This document shows, one piece after another, positions 10,948-21,884 of a stretch of 64,000 nucleotides of DNA. Origin of the DNA: Cladorhizidae sp. MBARI D1340-BT2 (lineage: Eukaryota > Porifera > Demospongiae > Poecilosclerida > Cladorhizidae); NCBI GenBank assembly GCA_028752905.1, contig JAQNBH010000006.1, positions 23,298,311-23,362,310 of the forward strand, written 5' to 3'. The notes under the pieces are model-generated. The model had not been told where the DNA came from and searched no databases. It saw nothing but the letters and a program-made list of their open reading frames with translations. Numbering within the stretch: position 1 is the stretch's first letter; each line of letters begins with the position of its first letter. A program made the translations under genes and the position numbers.

Positions 10948-12256
10948 GGACAGTCAGAGATGAGAGACATAAATGTATAGTAAAGTTAAGCTGTTTATTC
11001 CTAAAGCCTTTTCACATTAACCTGGCTGGTGGGAAATTCACAACAATAATCTCTAAATATGCACATCACTTAAGATAAACAAAATTTGATTGCCCTCAGT
11101 TACCACACAATAAAATTTGGCTGGGCCTTAGCTGGCGATATCTTTCCCACGGCCCTGATTCACTACTTCAATAAGGACAAGTAAGGCAATCTGCATCCAG
11201 CACCTGCACCTAAGCAATTGGTACTCCACCTTGTCATAAAAATAGAGAACAGATGAATATATATTTCTGGGAACATCACCAGCCATATATTCAAACTTCT
11301 CTACTGCTAGATTAAAACGGTTATGCAAATTGTCAGCCTTGCTTGAGCACTGAGGTTGATCCCCTAAAAGGCAGCCTCTCAAACTTCCTTCTATGGGGTT
11401 ATGTAGTATGGGGGTTAGATAGGAGCTAGTTGCTCTAAGAGTGATCCAGGAAGATAAGTAAGAGATAATACTATAAGATAGAAGGAGAAGCTTCCTAGGT
11501 GTGGCATGAGAATCAGCAAAACCAACATGAGTATGGATAGAATGATTTCTGGAGAAGTGAGCCACAAGAAGATAGCTATTGTACGGCAAGTAGTACAATA
11601 TTCACAGGACAGACAGAGATGAGAGACATAAATGTATAGTAAAGTTAAGCTGTGTATTCCTAAAGCCTTTTCACATTAACCTGGCTGGTGGGAAATTCAC
11701 AACAATAATCTCTAAATATGCATATAACTTAAGATAAACAAAATTTGATTGCCCTCAGTTACCACACAATAAAAATTGGCTGGGCCTTAGCTGGCGATAT
11801 CTTTCCCACGGCTCTGATTCACTACTTCAATAAGGACAAGTAAGACAATCTGCATCCAGCACCTGCACCTAAGCTCCACCTTGTCATAAAAATTGAGAAC
11901 AGATGAATATATCTTTCTGGGAACATCACCAGCCATATATTCAAACTTCTCTACTGCTAGATTAAAAAGGTTATGCAAATTGTCAGCCTTGCTTGAGCAC
12001 TGACGTTGATCCCCTAAAAGGCAGCCTCTCAAACTTCCTTCTATGGGGTTATGTAGTATGGGGGTTAGATAGGAGCTAGTTGCTCTAAGAGTGATCCAGG
12101 AAGATAAGTACGAGATAACACTCTAAGATAGAAGGAGAAGCTTCCTAGGTGTGGCATGAGAATCAGCAAAACCAACATGAGTATGGATAGAATCATTCCT
12201 GGAGAAGTGAGCCACAAGAAGATAGCTATTGTACGGCAAGTAGTACAATATTCACA
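10948..12256. repeat. Tandem duplication, two units of about 655 bp
   Basis: Unit 1 (10948-11606) and unit 2 (11607-12256) start GGACAG(T/A)CAGAGATGAGAG and end TAGTACAATATTCACA. They are nearly identical apart from scattered substitutions and a small deletion in unit 2 (near 11875). A diverged third copy of the start lies at 16363-16490. Minus-strand ORFs inside (11128-11598; 11787-12032) differ between units by indels and stops and match no family I know. Confidence 0.9.
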
Positions 12257-12389
12257 TTCTCTAATAGGATTTTGTACATATATACACATGCACCAGTTAC
12301 ATCACCTACACCTCCCTCATCATCCTTACCCAGCCACGTCCCTCATCCTTATCCAGCCACCTCCCTCATCCTTACCCAGCCACACACCC

Positions 12390-12915
12390 AGTCAAGTGAG
12401 CATTCTGATCACTGTGGGTATTAGTAAATATTTTACAATCAATTCTTGGCTCAAGTAAGTCTGTTGATAAATAATCGCTGGTTATGGAGAAGAACGCTGA
12501 CTTGCTATCATTGAGATCAAGTATGCGGTAACTGTCAATTGACATTGTTCCCCTTGGATGTTATCCTGTTATCTTGTAAAGGTATTGATACCCTAACTGG
12601 TGTCTGAACAGCTACTAGATCCTACCAATGCTTCTACTAATGCCCAACCATCCCAGGAGAAACCTACAGGGTAACTCTTTCCCTCATGATATTAGCTAGC
12701 CTACAATGCCAAAACATCCTAGATGCTGATGTAGTATTTCATAGGGGAGTGCATTTTATTCTCTGGAATGAAGAGATTCTGAGAGATTTCAGGCTAGCCA
12801 GGTGCCTATAGAGCTTTCATTGGCTTGCAGAAACAGCAGTAAAGGTAAAGAAGAGACTGTTTGTGATGGCAATTTGTGATTGTCAGTTAGTTCCATTATT
12901 TGTTATATTTTTATC
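12390..12915. repeat. Dispersed repeat family R2, copy 2 (shorter)
   Basis: Co-linear with the first part of copies 1 and 3 (AGTGAGCATTCTGATC, GTTGATAAATAATCGCTGGTTA, TTGGCTTGCAGAAACAGCAGTAAAGGTAA). Ends near the TTTTATCTCTTCC word. Confidence 0.75.
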
Positions 12916-13320
12916 TCTTCCTCACTTAACATTGGAGTACATCTGGCATTTTATTGGGGAGGTGACTTGGACTGATGCAGTCAAAGTTGAGATCCATAGA
13001 CTGCACTCAATTCTTCCAAGTATCATTGAACTACAAGGAGCAGCAACTGGGTATTGATTGTTGCTGTAATTATTCACTGGTAGTTCATGCACATAATAAT
13101 ACAAAATTGCTATATGTTTTGTTCCCTGGTAGTAAAGTTACCATAATCATTCAGCAATTAACTATCATCAATGAACTTTCATGACAATTAACACAGTATC
13201 ATGCAAGGCTTGTGTTATGGTTGGCTTTCACAACCAAGATTACCCAACTGGCAGGAAACATTTTTGGTGTGAAGCATGGTTGAAAGCTACAACCAAGTGT
13301 TTGTGTGTCTCAGTGTGACA

Positions 13321-13842
13321 CTATTTCTCTGACATTTGAAAATTTTTGTGTGAAGCAGATGAACTTGCCTTGTAGTAAGTTATTAAGACATCTTCAAATA
13401 ATAAAAGATGACTGTCAGTTACAAAACTAACACTATAAACGTTTTCCAGGTCGTTGCTATTTTGCGAGCATAAATAGTTGTGTTTGCTCGATCGACTCCA
13501 AACACCAAGCTCAAATTCATGAAGAGGTAAGTAGTTGGAATCAGCGAATGTAGTGGAGATATAGACTAGTATGTGTGCATTGATGGGGCCATCAAGCACA
13601 AACTCATCCTCTAACTAAACCATAGATATCTGAAGTCCTGTTGCATGTACAACAGAGACATCCACTATGTAATAAGAGTAATGCATTGCAGAAATGTTAC
13701 ACTCCTGACCAAAGTTTTCTACTCTTACAGTAAACCTATCACCAAACACATGACCATCCTCCACTGGACTTAGGGGCACCATTGACAGAGAGTTCTCCAT
13801 TAGACAATGCGTAAATGTATCAGCTCTTTTTGCTCTATACAT
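13321..13842 (-). pseudogene. Unrecognised 173-codon reading frame with one internal stop
   Basis: Two minus-strand ORFs (13842-13615 and 13599-13321) are in the same frame, separated by one TAG and a few codons. The joined frame has ordinary globular composition: hydrophilic N-terminal half (SPVEDGHVFGDRFTVRVENF), then alternating beta-like stretches (FVLDGPINAHILVYISTTF, LENVYSVSFVTDSHLLLFED). There is no signal peptide, transmembrane helix or motif I recognise. It is not part of the flanking repeat family, so it may be one decayed exon of a host gene or of an unknown element. Confidence 0.35.
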
Positions 13843-14803
13843 GTTTGATGTGAGGCTTAATAGTTACACATGGCCTGTGAGATAGAAAAGCTTAGCTAAG
13901 GGTTTCTAGAAGTTAAGTTTTCTAAGGCGAGTCCTGCGATGTCAAATCTTCAAACTTTCTAAGGAAAGGCTTGCCAAGCTACTCTGTAAAGTCTCTCTAA
14001 GGAAGGACTTGCTAGCTACAAGAGGTTCTGTGAGGGCTTTAAAAAGGGGCAACTATTAGACAACTAGCTCCTCAGATGTGGCATGAGAAACAGGGATGCT
14101 ATTTGAGGTTGGGTAGAATCAATCATGGAGAGGAGAGCCACAGCCAAGAGTAAACTACCCAGCATTGTGTACATATTCACATGTATGCACTTTGCTGCAG
14201 CTGTAGCTCATCACCTGTTAGCACTTACGCGGTGTCAATTGAAAATGTCACAATAATCGTACGTGCGTTATACTCAAACCAGAAGCAATCAACTGGGTGC
14301 AGCATTGTTTTTTTAAACCTTGTGCTGGGGAAGAAATGGTCTGTTGTTAGCTGCTCGTACGGCATATTTACTACTCTAAAATTGATCAAACAACAGAGAC
14401 ACATCCAGGGAACATTGGTTATCTCAGCAAACTGTAAGTATTCGATTGCCAGAAAAAAAATCGTATTGATTGTATTGGTATTTTATACCTTTGTTTAGAA
14501 ACTAGTCATTCTTCTACTACTTTCTCGCAATTTTTGTATGTTAGTCGGCTGCTTAGACTATGCAAAGTATGCTAGATTTGTCTCTATGCTGTGTTGTAGC
14601 TATATGATTGGCAATTTAGGTTGGTCGGAGCTATTTTTTTACATTGTCTACTAAACTTTACCTGGCTAAATACTATCTATCTAGCTACAAGAACAAGATT
14701 GTCAGCAACAATAACAGCAAAAATCCATTTGAATACCTTGCTAGATCAAGTACAATGTTTTGTAAGAAGATAATTGAATAACAATATAGAACAATATAGT
14801 CAT

Positions 14804-15385
14804 GAGTTCACTGTCTTGCTCTTGGTTTCTTCAGGATCTTGGCTGTGTGGTACTATTTGAAGCACTCTTCTGGATGTAGAGGTGGGTGGTGAGCAAGTCT
14901 GACAGTAGTACACTGAGCCTGAGAGAACCGTAAGTGGCATATTTACAATAAGAATTTGTGCATAAATATTTGTTTCATGCACTACTTGGTCAAAAACCTC
15001 ATCTGCAAAGAACAGGGTGAAGAAATCCTTGTGCTCAACATCATCATCTGGCAAATTTGAACCAGGAGTGTCTGTGTACAAACCCTCGGTGGGGCTCATA
15101 ATGTTGTCAACTTCTTTCCACCTGACAAGCCCTCTTGTAGAATTTCCACTCATATGGCCAGTTTCCACTTCCTTTTCCCCATCAGTCTCATCTACACTAC
15201 TGCTGCCATTAGCATCTTCCATTTCTTCAGGGAGCGCATCCTCCAGGCCATCTTCTTCCACATCATCTAGTTCATCTTTTTCCAATATCATCTAGTTCAT
15301 CTTCTTCCACATCATCTAGTTCACTGTCAATTTCAAAGTCATTCTCAATATCAGAAAGAGCCTCCAATACTGCCTGCAGATCCAT
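14804..15385 (-). pseudogene. piggyBac transposase, N-terminal fragment
   Basis: Begins MDLQAVLEALSDIENDFEID at 15385, followed by acidic repeats (ELDDVEEDELDD) in which a 24-nt unit is duplicated and the frame shifts by one. The main frame (15291-14800) continues LEDALPEEMEDANGSS, then the family hallmark LFFADEVFDQVVHETNIYAQ near residue 95. After that it loses similarity and the DDD catalytic core is absent. piggyBac transposases cut and paste at TTAA-type sites. The acidic N-terminus and the FF.DE.F..VV.ETN block make the family call secure. Confidence 0.78.
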
Positions 15386-15590
15386 ATTTGTGTTTGTTTT
15401 GGATAAAAATACACACCAATTTTCTTATTTGCAGCTGTCAATGAACCAAGAAATAAAACGCCTTTTTTTAATTATTTTTATTCATGGAGATGATGATGCA
15501 TTCCCAAGTTTGATTATAAACGCATCAACCTTACCTAGTAAGTACAGAGTATAAAACAGACAATCCACGGAGCTATGCAACAAGAAATAT

Positions 15591-15705
15591 CATGTCACAG
15601 AGGCTGTGACACACGCACTTCCATCAGTAAATTGCTTGTCACGGGAGCTGTGACACACGCATATGTGGGGTGGATTATTGTGTCACAACGCCGTGACAAA
15701 CGCAG
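15591..15705. repeat. Three near-palindromic 25-bp subterminal repeats
   Basis: TGTCACAGAGGCTGTGACA, TGTCACGGGAGCTGTGACA and TGTCACAACGCCGTGACA, each followed by (C/A)ACGCA. Each is an imperfect palindrome on TGTCAC..GTGACA. Related GTGTCA / TGTCAC / GTGCGT words occur at the opposite end of the element (14230-14265). Their position inside a piggyBac derivative suggests transposase-binding sites. Confidence 0.75.
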
Positions 15706-15717
15706 TGTAAGAGTTAG

Positions 15718-16490
15718 GTGACCTCACTAAACACATGTAGCTGCAACAAGGATGCAGGGGGTAAAGGTCAGCCTACTGGTGAAGGCAGTTTATAGACCTT
15801 TTTAGCACAAACTAGACCTCTTCCTAATCAAATAGCCACTAAATCAACACAAGGTGTTTATCCCTTTCTCCACCTCTGGTGTGGCTAAAGGCATGTTGGT
15901 AAATAAAATACATTTATTTTTTGGACTACCCTCAAAACATTTAATGCAAATATTTCTTTGACTGCCTTCATTGCCACCTTGCAGATTAGTTAGCTCCATT
16001 AGTGGCTACTACTTGCCCTTTTACACACGTGCTTCTAGTGACTATTATCTTGCTGCTCAATGCATGATTGGGCATCTTACAAGTCAAGTTGAATTGACTT
16101 TAGTTCTTGCATTGCTCCAGCAATGTATATATGTAACTATCAAACTATGTTAATATAACACCAAGAAAAAGTGACATGACATTAATCAGTGAACAATTGT
16201 CATCCTAGACATGTAATACTCTAACTCACCGGCTATGATGGTTTCATGAAGAAAGTCAGACACAGAGAACCAAGGGCCAAGTTTAAATAAATTGAAGTTG
16301 ATCAAAATCATGTCATCCGGGCCATAGAATACTGTAACTCACCGTCTATAAAGTAAGCACAGAGAGAGATGAGAGACACGTTAATATAAATAAATAGTTA
16401 AGTTAAGCTGTGTATCCCTAAAGTCTTTTCAGATCCACCAGCTGGTGGGAGAATCCCAACAACAACCTCTAAATATGCACATCACTTTAT
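15718..16490. repeat. Continuation of the R2b repeat, copy interrupted by the piggyBac insertion
   Basis: Matches 10300-10540 (GCAACAAGG.TGCAGGGGGTAAAGGTCAG) and then 10570-11050, including the 110-bp minisatellite units (16150-16345) and the start of the 655-bp unit (16363-16490). The left half of the same copy is at 14040-14217. Confidence 0.7.
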
Positions 16491-17254
16491 TATATCAAAC
16501 TCCTAATGGCAATTAAACACCCTCTGTGATTACTACAGATATGTGATGCACAAGCATGGACCAAGAGTCTAGTGCATGAGCACTCTACAGGCAATGCTGG
16601 GCCACATTGCAAGGCACACCATTTGCAGGCTTAGCACTCGGCTTCTTGTAAGTGATTATATGAACCTGGTGTTAAAGTACAGCAGCAGGCCCAGAATTTC
16701 AGTGCCTCAGTCTCACCACCCAATAAAAATGATAATAGAAAGCACACTTGTAGTTATGCAATTAAACAACAAATTATTGTTGCAAGTTAATGTCAATTTT
16801 ACGTTTAGTGTTTGTAGAGTCTTGTGGAGTGCTTCTAGATATATATACTGGGTTGTTGGAAATTACCACTTATTATTACCTATCAAGTTATGGTCAATAT
16901 TAACTAGTTCTTTTCTGGCGTACCAAATGCAAGAAATCACCAAATGCAAGAAATCTTCACCTTACCACTGTAGAAAGCATGGACTATGTTGCTATTAGAG
17001 GTCATTGTTATGTTTGCCAATAACCAATGTCTGTTTGGTTCTGTTCTTTATTTCTTGTGATAAGCGAGCTTCATGCCATAAATCCTGTCTGTTTAGAGCT
17101 TCACTTCTAACCTCAACATACAAGAAATACAGCCACTTATCTGCAAATATGGGCCACTAAACACATTTGAAAATATCACACTCACAGAAAAATTTATGAA
17201 ATACTTAGCATAAACAATTTTTACACTTGATTAACTGAGGAATTACTCTAGCGA
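16491..17254. other. No supported gene
   Basis: A 140-codon plus-strand ORF (16576-16998) is the longest frame. It has no recognisable domain and contains a local duplication (ACCAAATGCAAGAAATC twice near 16920-16950), so it is not called as a gene. Confidence 0.4.
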
Positions 17255-18490
17255 GCCGGTTGAAGAATGAGTTATCCTCTCGATGGTACAATAAGAAATA
17301 TCCAGACTCCCAAACCATATTAAATGCAGGAGCAAGGCCCCTGAGATTACAACAAGCTAGAGATGGTCTCTCATACATTCTTTGCATACTCAGAGAAGTA
17401 TATTTATCTACAAAACTATGTGAACTTCAACAATTAATATTAGCCAAAGAAGAGAATAATTCTTGTGACAGGTGCAATGTTGGCATCCGTTAAGGTTTAG
17501 GTGTCTCATCACAGGGTACATAGAAAGTGATTTGGTACCTTAGAGGCCATGCAGGAGACCTGTGCTGCTAGATCACTGGGGGAAAGGTTACAAGTGCCCT
17601 GCATTGGAGCAGCAAAATACTCTTTAGGAAACTGTGAACAGCTACAGACAATTGCAGCCATGGTTATGCTAATAATATTCTTGCTCAATGTTCTGTCAAA
17701 CACATTATAATGTTGACACTTGTTCACATGTCATAAATTGATATTTATTTGAAACATTTCCAGATCATAATTTCAGAACAAGATACCATAATGATGCAGA
17801 ATAATGTTGTTTTTGTTAAGGATAAGATGGACATTTAATTAACAACTTTAGTCAAACTAAACATGAGAGGCTTAATGACCAGAGTTTACGGAATCTAAAA
17901 TATATTTCACAGACTTAACTGGGAGAAGTTTGCCCCACAAAGCTGCTATTTAATAGAATGTTCCGCATTGGATAGTCGCATGTGGGTGGGAGGGGTCACT
18001 TCAATGGGATTGTTATTCCAATACCCAAGCAGCTTTTAGATATGGTGGCTTCTCTGTACCAGCAACTGTTAAAACAACGTGAGATATCATTGCAGCATTA
18101 GGGGGTGGAGTATGCACAGCTGCCTATTAGTCTACATGAATCTAGTATCTTACAACAACTTATTTGAAATAGTCTTAACAGGCTTTAAGATCATAACTTA
18201 AATTTGCAATCATTTATAGAGAGAGGATGTTATATGAAAATACCCAAACTTACCTAAAGGAAAGGTGGCTAGGACAATTTCTATGCATTTTCTGATAGCA
18301 ACTGGGGCTAATATTTATTTCATTCCATCTACCTGTCATTTATTTTGAAGGTTGTTTTCAATTGAGAGGGAAGTTGCTATTAACAAGCCTGGTTGGACAG
18401 GAAAAAGGTTGTTAGTGGCAATGGCTGATCACAACCACTGTGCTCGAAGGACTCTTTATGGGTTATCCTGCTGTTTTTGTAAGCTCCTAC
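17255..18490. repeat. Duplicated block R3, copy 1
   Basis: Co-linear with 61545-62520. Shared words include AGACTCCCAA.CCATATTAAAT, TTCTTGTGACAGG, CTAGATCACT.GGG, TAATAGAA.GTTC.GCATT, TCAATGGGATTGTTATT and GCATTAGGGG.TGGAGTATG. Reading frames are not conserved between the copies, so the block is treated as non-coding. Confidence 0.8.
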
Positions 18491-18494
18491 ACAA

Positions 18495-19455
18495 TTAGCT
18501 TCCATTTCAACATTATAGAACTGTTTCTAATCTTTAAACATCAGAAAATTTCTTTTGGTGACAAATCTCCCCTTTTTAACCGAAAGAAGCTCTATTTTGC
18601 TTAAATTAGGACGTTTTTGAGCGTTTTGAGGAAAAACTGTCTGAAATCGGTCATTCTTGTCAAAATGGTCACATGAGCTTCCTTTTCAACATTGGAACAG
18701 TGGCTCATTAAACGATAGTAAATTTCTTTTAGTGAGAAATCTTCCATTTTTAACGCTATATTTTGCTCCAATTGGGACTTTTTTTGGCGTTTTGAGGAAA
18801 AACTGTCTGAAATCGGTCATTCTTGTAAAAATGGGTACTTTTCAACATTTATGGAACTGTTACTACTCTTTAAACGACAGTAAATGTCTTTTGGTGAGAA
18901 ATATTCAGTTTTTATTTTGCTCCAATTGGGACATTTTAGAGGAAAAACTGCCTGAAATAGCCCAATTTTGTAAAAATGGCAAATTAGCTTCCTTTTCAAC
19001 ATTATGGAACTATTTCTACTCTTTAAATGTAAGAAAACGTCTTTTAGTGAGAAATCTCGAATTTTTAACTGTATTTTACTCCATTTGGGAAATTTTTTAA
19101 AGCATTTTGAGGAAAAACTGTCTGAAATCGCTCATTCTTGTCAAAATGGGCACATTAGCTTCCATTTCAACATTATCGAACTGTTTCTACTCTTTAAACA
19201 TCAGAAAATTTCTTTTGGTGAGAAATCTCCACTTTTTAACCGAAAGAAGCTCTATTTAACTCCATTTGGGACTTTTATGAGCGTTTTGAGGAAAAACTCT
19301 GTAATCATTCAATCTTGTCAAAATAGGCACATTAGATTCCTTTTCAACATTATGGAACTGTTTCTACTCTTTAAACGACAGAAAATGTCTTTTTGTGACA
19401 AATCTCACCTTTTTATCCGAAAGAAGCTCTATTTTCCTCCAATTGGGACGTTCCT
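18495..19455. repeat. Satellite, about 166-bp unit, five to six copies
   Basis: Units share GAACTGTTTCTACTCTTTAA, GAGAAATCT.{3}TTTTTAAC, TCCAATTGGGAC and GAGGAAAAACTGTCTGAAAT. GAAAAACTGT recurs at 18631, 18797, 18942, 19112 and 19291, spacings of 166, 145, 170 and 179. Several units are open in one frame (18657-19100, 19004-19525), giving repeats such as MELFLLFK.QK.SFGEKS. Indels shift the frame between units, arguing against a protein. Confidence 0.85.
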
Positions 19456-19860
19456 GCTCACTCCCTTCTTCAAAATGCAGAAGGTATCATCCACGTATCT
19501 CTTGGCTTTAGTGGGGCAGTTGTGAGCGCCAATTCCTCAAAGAATTCCACATAAAGGTTGTCTACTACTGCAGATACTGGAGAGCTCATTGCTACACCCT
19601 CTTGTTGCTCGTAGTATTTTTTCTTGAAAGCTGAAGTAGGTGGATTTCAGGCACAATTCCAACATTTCAGAAATCCTGTCAGCTCCTAGTGTAGTCCTCT
19701 CCCTCAAGCTCTCATCTTTCGTCAACATTACAAAAATTACTTCAACTGCCTCATCTATGGATGGGTCTTTGGATGGGATCCTGTATACTGTATTGCTACT
19801 CTCAGGGAAATCAACAGGACCACTCCCTGACTTTTCAAACAATAACCCACCATAACCACA
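19456..19860 (-). pseudogene. Penelope-like reverse transcriptase fragment
   Basis: On the minus strand: PSIDEAVEVI, LTKDESLRERTTL, EMLELCLKSTYFSFQ, then after a frame change EQQEGVAMSSPVSAVVDNLYVEFFEELAL, and finally RYVDDTFCIL with the catalytic YVDD at 19497-19486. The order and the G.AMSSPVSAVV...FFEELAL wording fit the RT of Penelope-like elements, which copy their own RNA into the genome. It is cut off directly after the catalytic motif, where the 166-bp satellite begins. No GIY-YIG endonuclease is present. At least one frameshift marks it as dead. Confidence 0.75.
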
Positions 19861-20487
19861 GAAACCACAACCAACAGCTAATGGATCACTACACCACCAC
19901 AATCCCAAGAAGGCATTGTGATAACTGTTCTAGAGCAATATGCATATCAGGTGACTGTTAAGAAATACCTGTATTGTAAGGCACCAGAGTGGGACACTGG
20001 AGTTTTGTCTGATAGTTGCATGGTGTATGCTTACTACCCTGACAGGGACAAAGAGATAGAGAGAGTCAACCTGAGGGGTGACATTGGAGTAAGGTCCTAA
20101 GTAGAGCGGACTGAGACTTGGGTCACGGAGATCAGTGGTCTAGGTAGGGTGATTGATGGAGTAGCCAATGCCTGGAGTACCTAGGCATCGCGGGGTATTC
20201 ACCCAGAGGTAGCTAACCGCTCGGGCTACAGCAGTACCATTTTCTTATTGAGGAAGAAAGGTTTTAGATAAGGGTGAAATTTCCCCGACAGTGGCGGCAG
20301 CAGTGGGATCTCTTGTAAAAAAGAGATCCTGGACCAGCCATTAGCTAGCGAAGAGGAGTTGCTTAGCTAGCTGGAGACCACCCAGGGCATGGCCTTGTGG
20401 GTTGAAAACCGACCCTTCAGTAGCCAGGAAGAGGTTTTGTAGTTTGTATTGATTTAATTTTTTCCCTCTCTTCCCAATCGCCCTGAC
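19861..20487 (+). other. Leader-like region upstream of a gag; one unassigned ORF
   Basis: A 60-codon ORF (19918-20100: LYCKAPEWDTGVLSDSCMVY inside) has no recognised family. At 20297-20312 GGCGGCAGCAGTGGGAT resembles the leader/primer-binding region upstream of the gag near 3905. No LTR pair was found. Confidence 0.3.
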
Positions 20488-20492
20488 TTGAC

Positions 20493-21040
20493 ATGTCAGA
20501 GGAGAAGGAGAGAAGGATGCTCCAAGAATCCCATCGAGGTCATGGGGGCACCACAGAGGCCAACTTTCCTATCGATCCCATGGACAGATTATTCCAGCAG
20601 TGGATCCAAATTGACCAGACTCGGTCAGATCAAGAGGCACAGAAATGGGAGGAGGCCCAGGCTAAACAGGAAGAGAGAGAGACTCGAGAAGCCCAGAGGC
20701 GGGAGGAGGCCCAGGCTAGGCAGGAGGAGAGAGAGCAGCAGAGGTTCCTGCAGATGTTGGCTGAGTTGTCCAAACCTCTCCCTACTGCACCTCGACCCCC
20801 TCCGATGCCAAAGCTATCCATCCCTAAGTTTACTGAAGGAACGGACGGTATGGGGGCCTACCTGGAGGCATTTGAGGCTATGGCTGAGGCTCACGTAATC
20901 AGTGGGCCATCATCTTACGCAGCTCCCTCTCCGGTGCAGGTCTTACTGCTGTCGCCTCCATGCCTGCAGATCAGCAGAAAGACTACCCAAAAGTAAGAAC
21001 TGAGCTCTTATGTGAATACCACATCTCCTGTGAGACCTAC
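20493..21040 (+). pseudogene. Gypsy-type gag fragment (coiled coil plus SCAN-like start)
   Basis: Starts MSEEKERRMLQESHRG at 20493. Residues 45-90 are a charged coiled coil with a duplicated EEAQA(K/R)QEERE unit. PRPPPMPKLSIPKFTEGTDG and MGAYLEAFEAMAEAH follow, the usual entry to a SCAN-like capsid domain. A frame change near 20930 is needed to continue into MPADQQKDYPKVRTELLCEY and HISCETYG. It then breaks off exactly at the first 31-bp minisatellite block (21045). It is distinct in sequence from the gags at 4.0 and 33.4 kb but shares their architecture. Confidence 0.72.
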
Positions 21041-21044
21041 GGTG

Positions 21045-21130
21045 TTATTTGGTATATTGTTACATATTATTATTGCTATTTGGCATATTGTTACGTTATT
21101 ATTGTTATTTGGTATAATTATAATAAAATA
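21045..21130. repeat. 31-bp minisatellite, block 1 (about 2.5 units)
   Basis: Units of the form TGTTACATGTTATTATTG TTATTTGGCATAT with substitutions. The block starts where the gag similarity stops. It is the same unit as block 2 at 21888-22290. Confidence 0.8.
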
Positions 21131-21884
21131 TGTGACATGGCATAGGATGCTCAAGGGACTTTGATTTTTTTTCAATTTATTTTTACTTTTTTTAATATAT
21201 TCCTTAGATAATGAAGAATGTTTTCTCAAAATATTATAGGTCAATACATTACCATTCTTAAGATATAAAATTTATTAATGGTGTTAATAATAAACAATGA
21301 TGTAATAATCCAGATTTTACTGGTTTTGAAGGCTCTAGGTGAGTAGTGAAAACAGAAAAAGAGATGGCAACTAAACACATTTCTTGTAGTCACTGCTAAC
21401 TCCTCACTGCTAACTCCCCACAGAGAAGACTTGAGCAGCCAGGACCAAGCTAACAGCCACAACCTGTGGAGAAGAACTCGTCCACTGTTTCCTTCTCATT
21501 ATTGTCCTCATGACTGCCATCTAGCTCAGTAACTGGAGAGATGTTATCTAGAGTGAAATTAGATGGAGAGGTAGGAGTCTCCTCTGCCATTGTAGCTAAA
21601 GTTTATTCCACACGCTTCTCTGGAAAGACCAGCTAAAATAGAAAAAGACTACCTTCAGTTTAACTTGCTGTAACTTCCACAATACGTACTCAATCAACTC
21701 GAAACATAGACCAACTTTTAGATTTTTCCATACTCTTTTTAGTACATGCCGCTATGATGACGTAAGAATTCAATTTAAGGTATAAAAATAGCGATTATTA
21801 TGTCATGCCGTTAAAAATTAACCGTCCCAACTAATAGTTCAATTTTCTCGCGTTTTACTTTTTTCTATAAAGTCCCTATGCCGT
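21131..21884. other. Unassigned sequence between two minisatellite blocks
   Basis: No gene recognised. Contains a short duplication GCTAACTCC(T/C)CAC near 21400-21420. It may be an insertion into a once continuous 31-bp array. Confidence 0.35.

Larger units (their letters stand above)
14222..15713 (-). mobile_element. Internally deleted piggyBac-like element flanked by TTAG
   Basis: The element splits a repeat whose empty form is seen at about 10280-10300. TTAG occurs directly outside both ends (14218-14221 and 15714-15717). The ends are related inverted repeats: CACTTACGCGGTGTCA on the left and the complement of the right end, CTCTTACACTGCG then TTTGTCA. It carries the N-terminal part of a piggyBac transposase on the minus strand and three palindromic 25-bp repeats near the right end. 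At about 1.49 kb it lacks most of the gene, so it cannot encode its own transposase. Confidence 0.72.

Noticed and set aside
11128..12289. Minus-strand ORFs (156, 81, 74 codons) inside the 655-bp duplication
   Set aside because: The two units disagree in frame and stops, and no domain is visible; treated as non-coding repeat.
15591..15705. Possible CRISPR-like array (palindromic repeats with spacers)
   Set aside because: Only three imperfect repeats, unequal spacing, inside a eukaryotic transposon end.
18657..19525. ORFs of 147 and 173 codons with repeats
   Set aside because: They lie wholly in the 166-bp satellite and shift frame between units.
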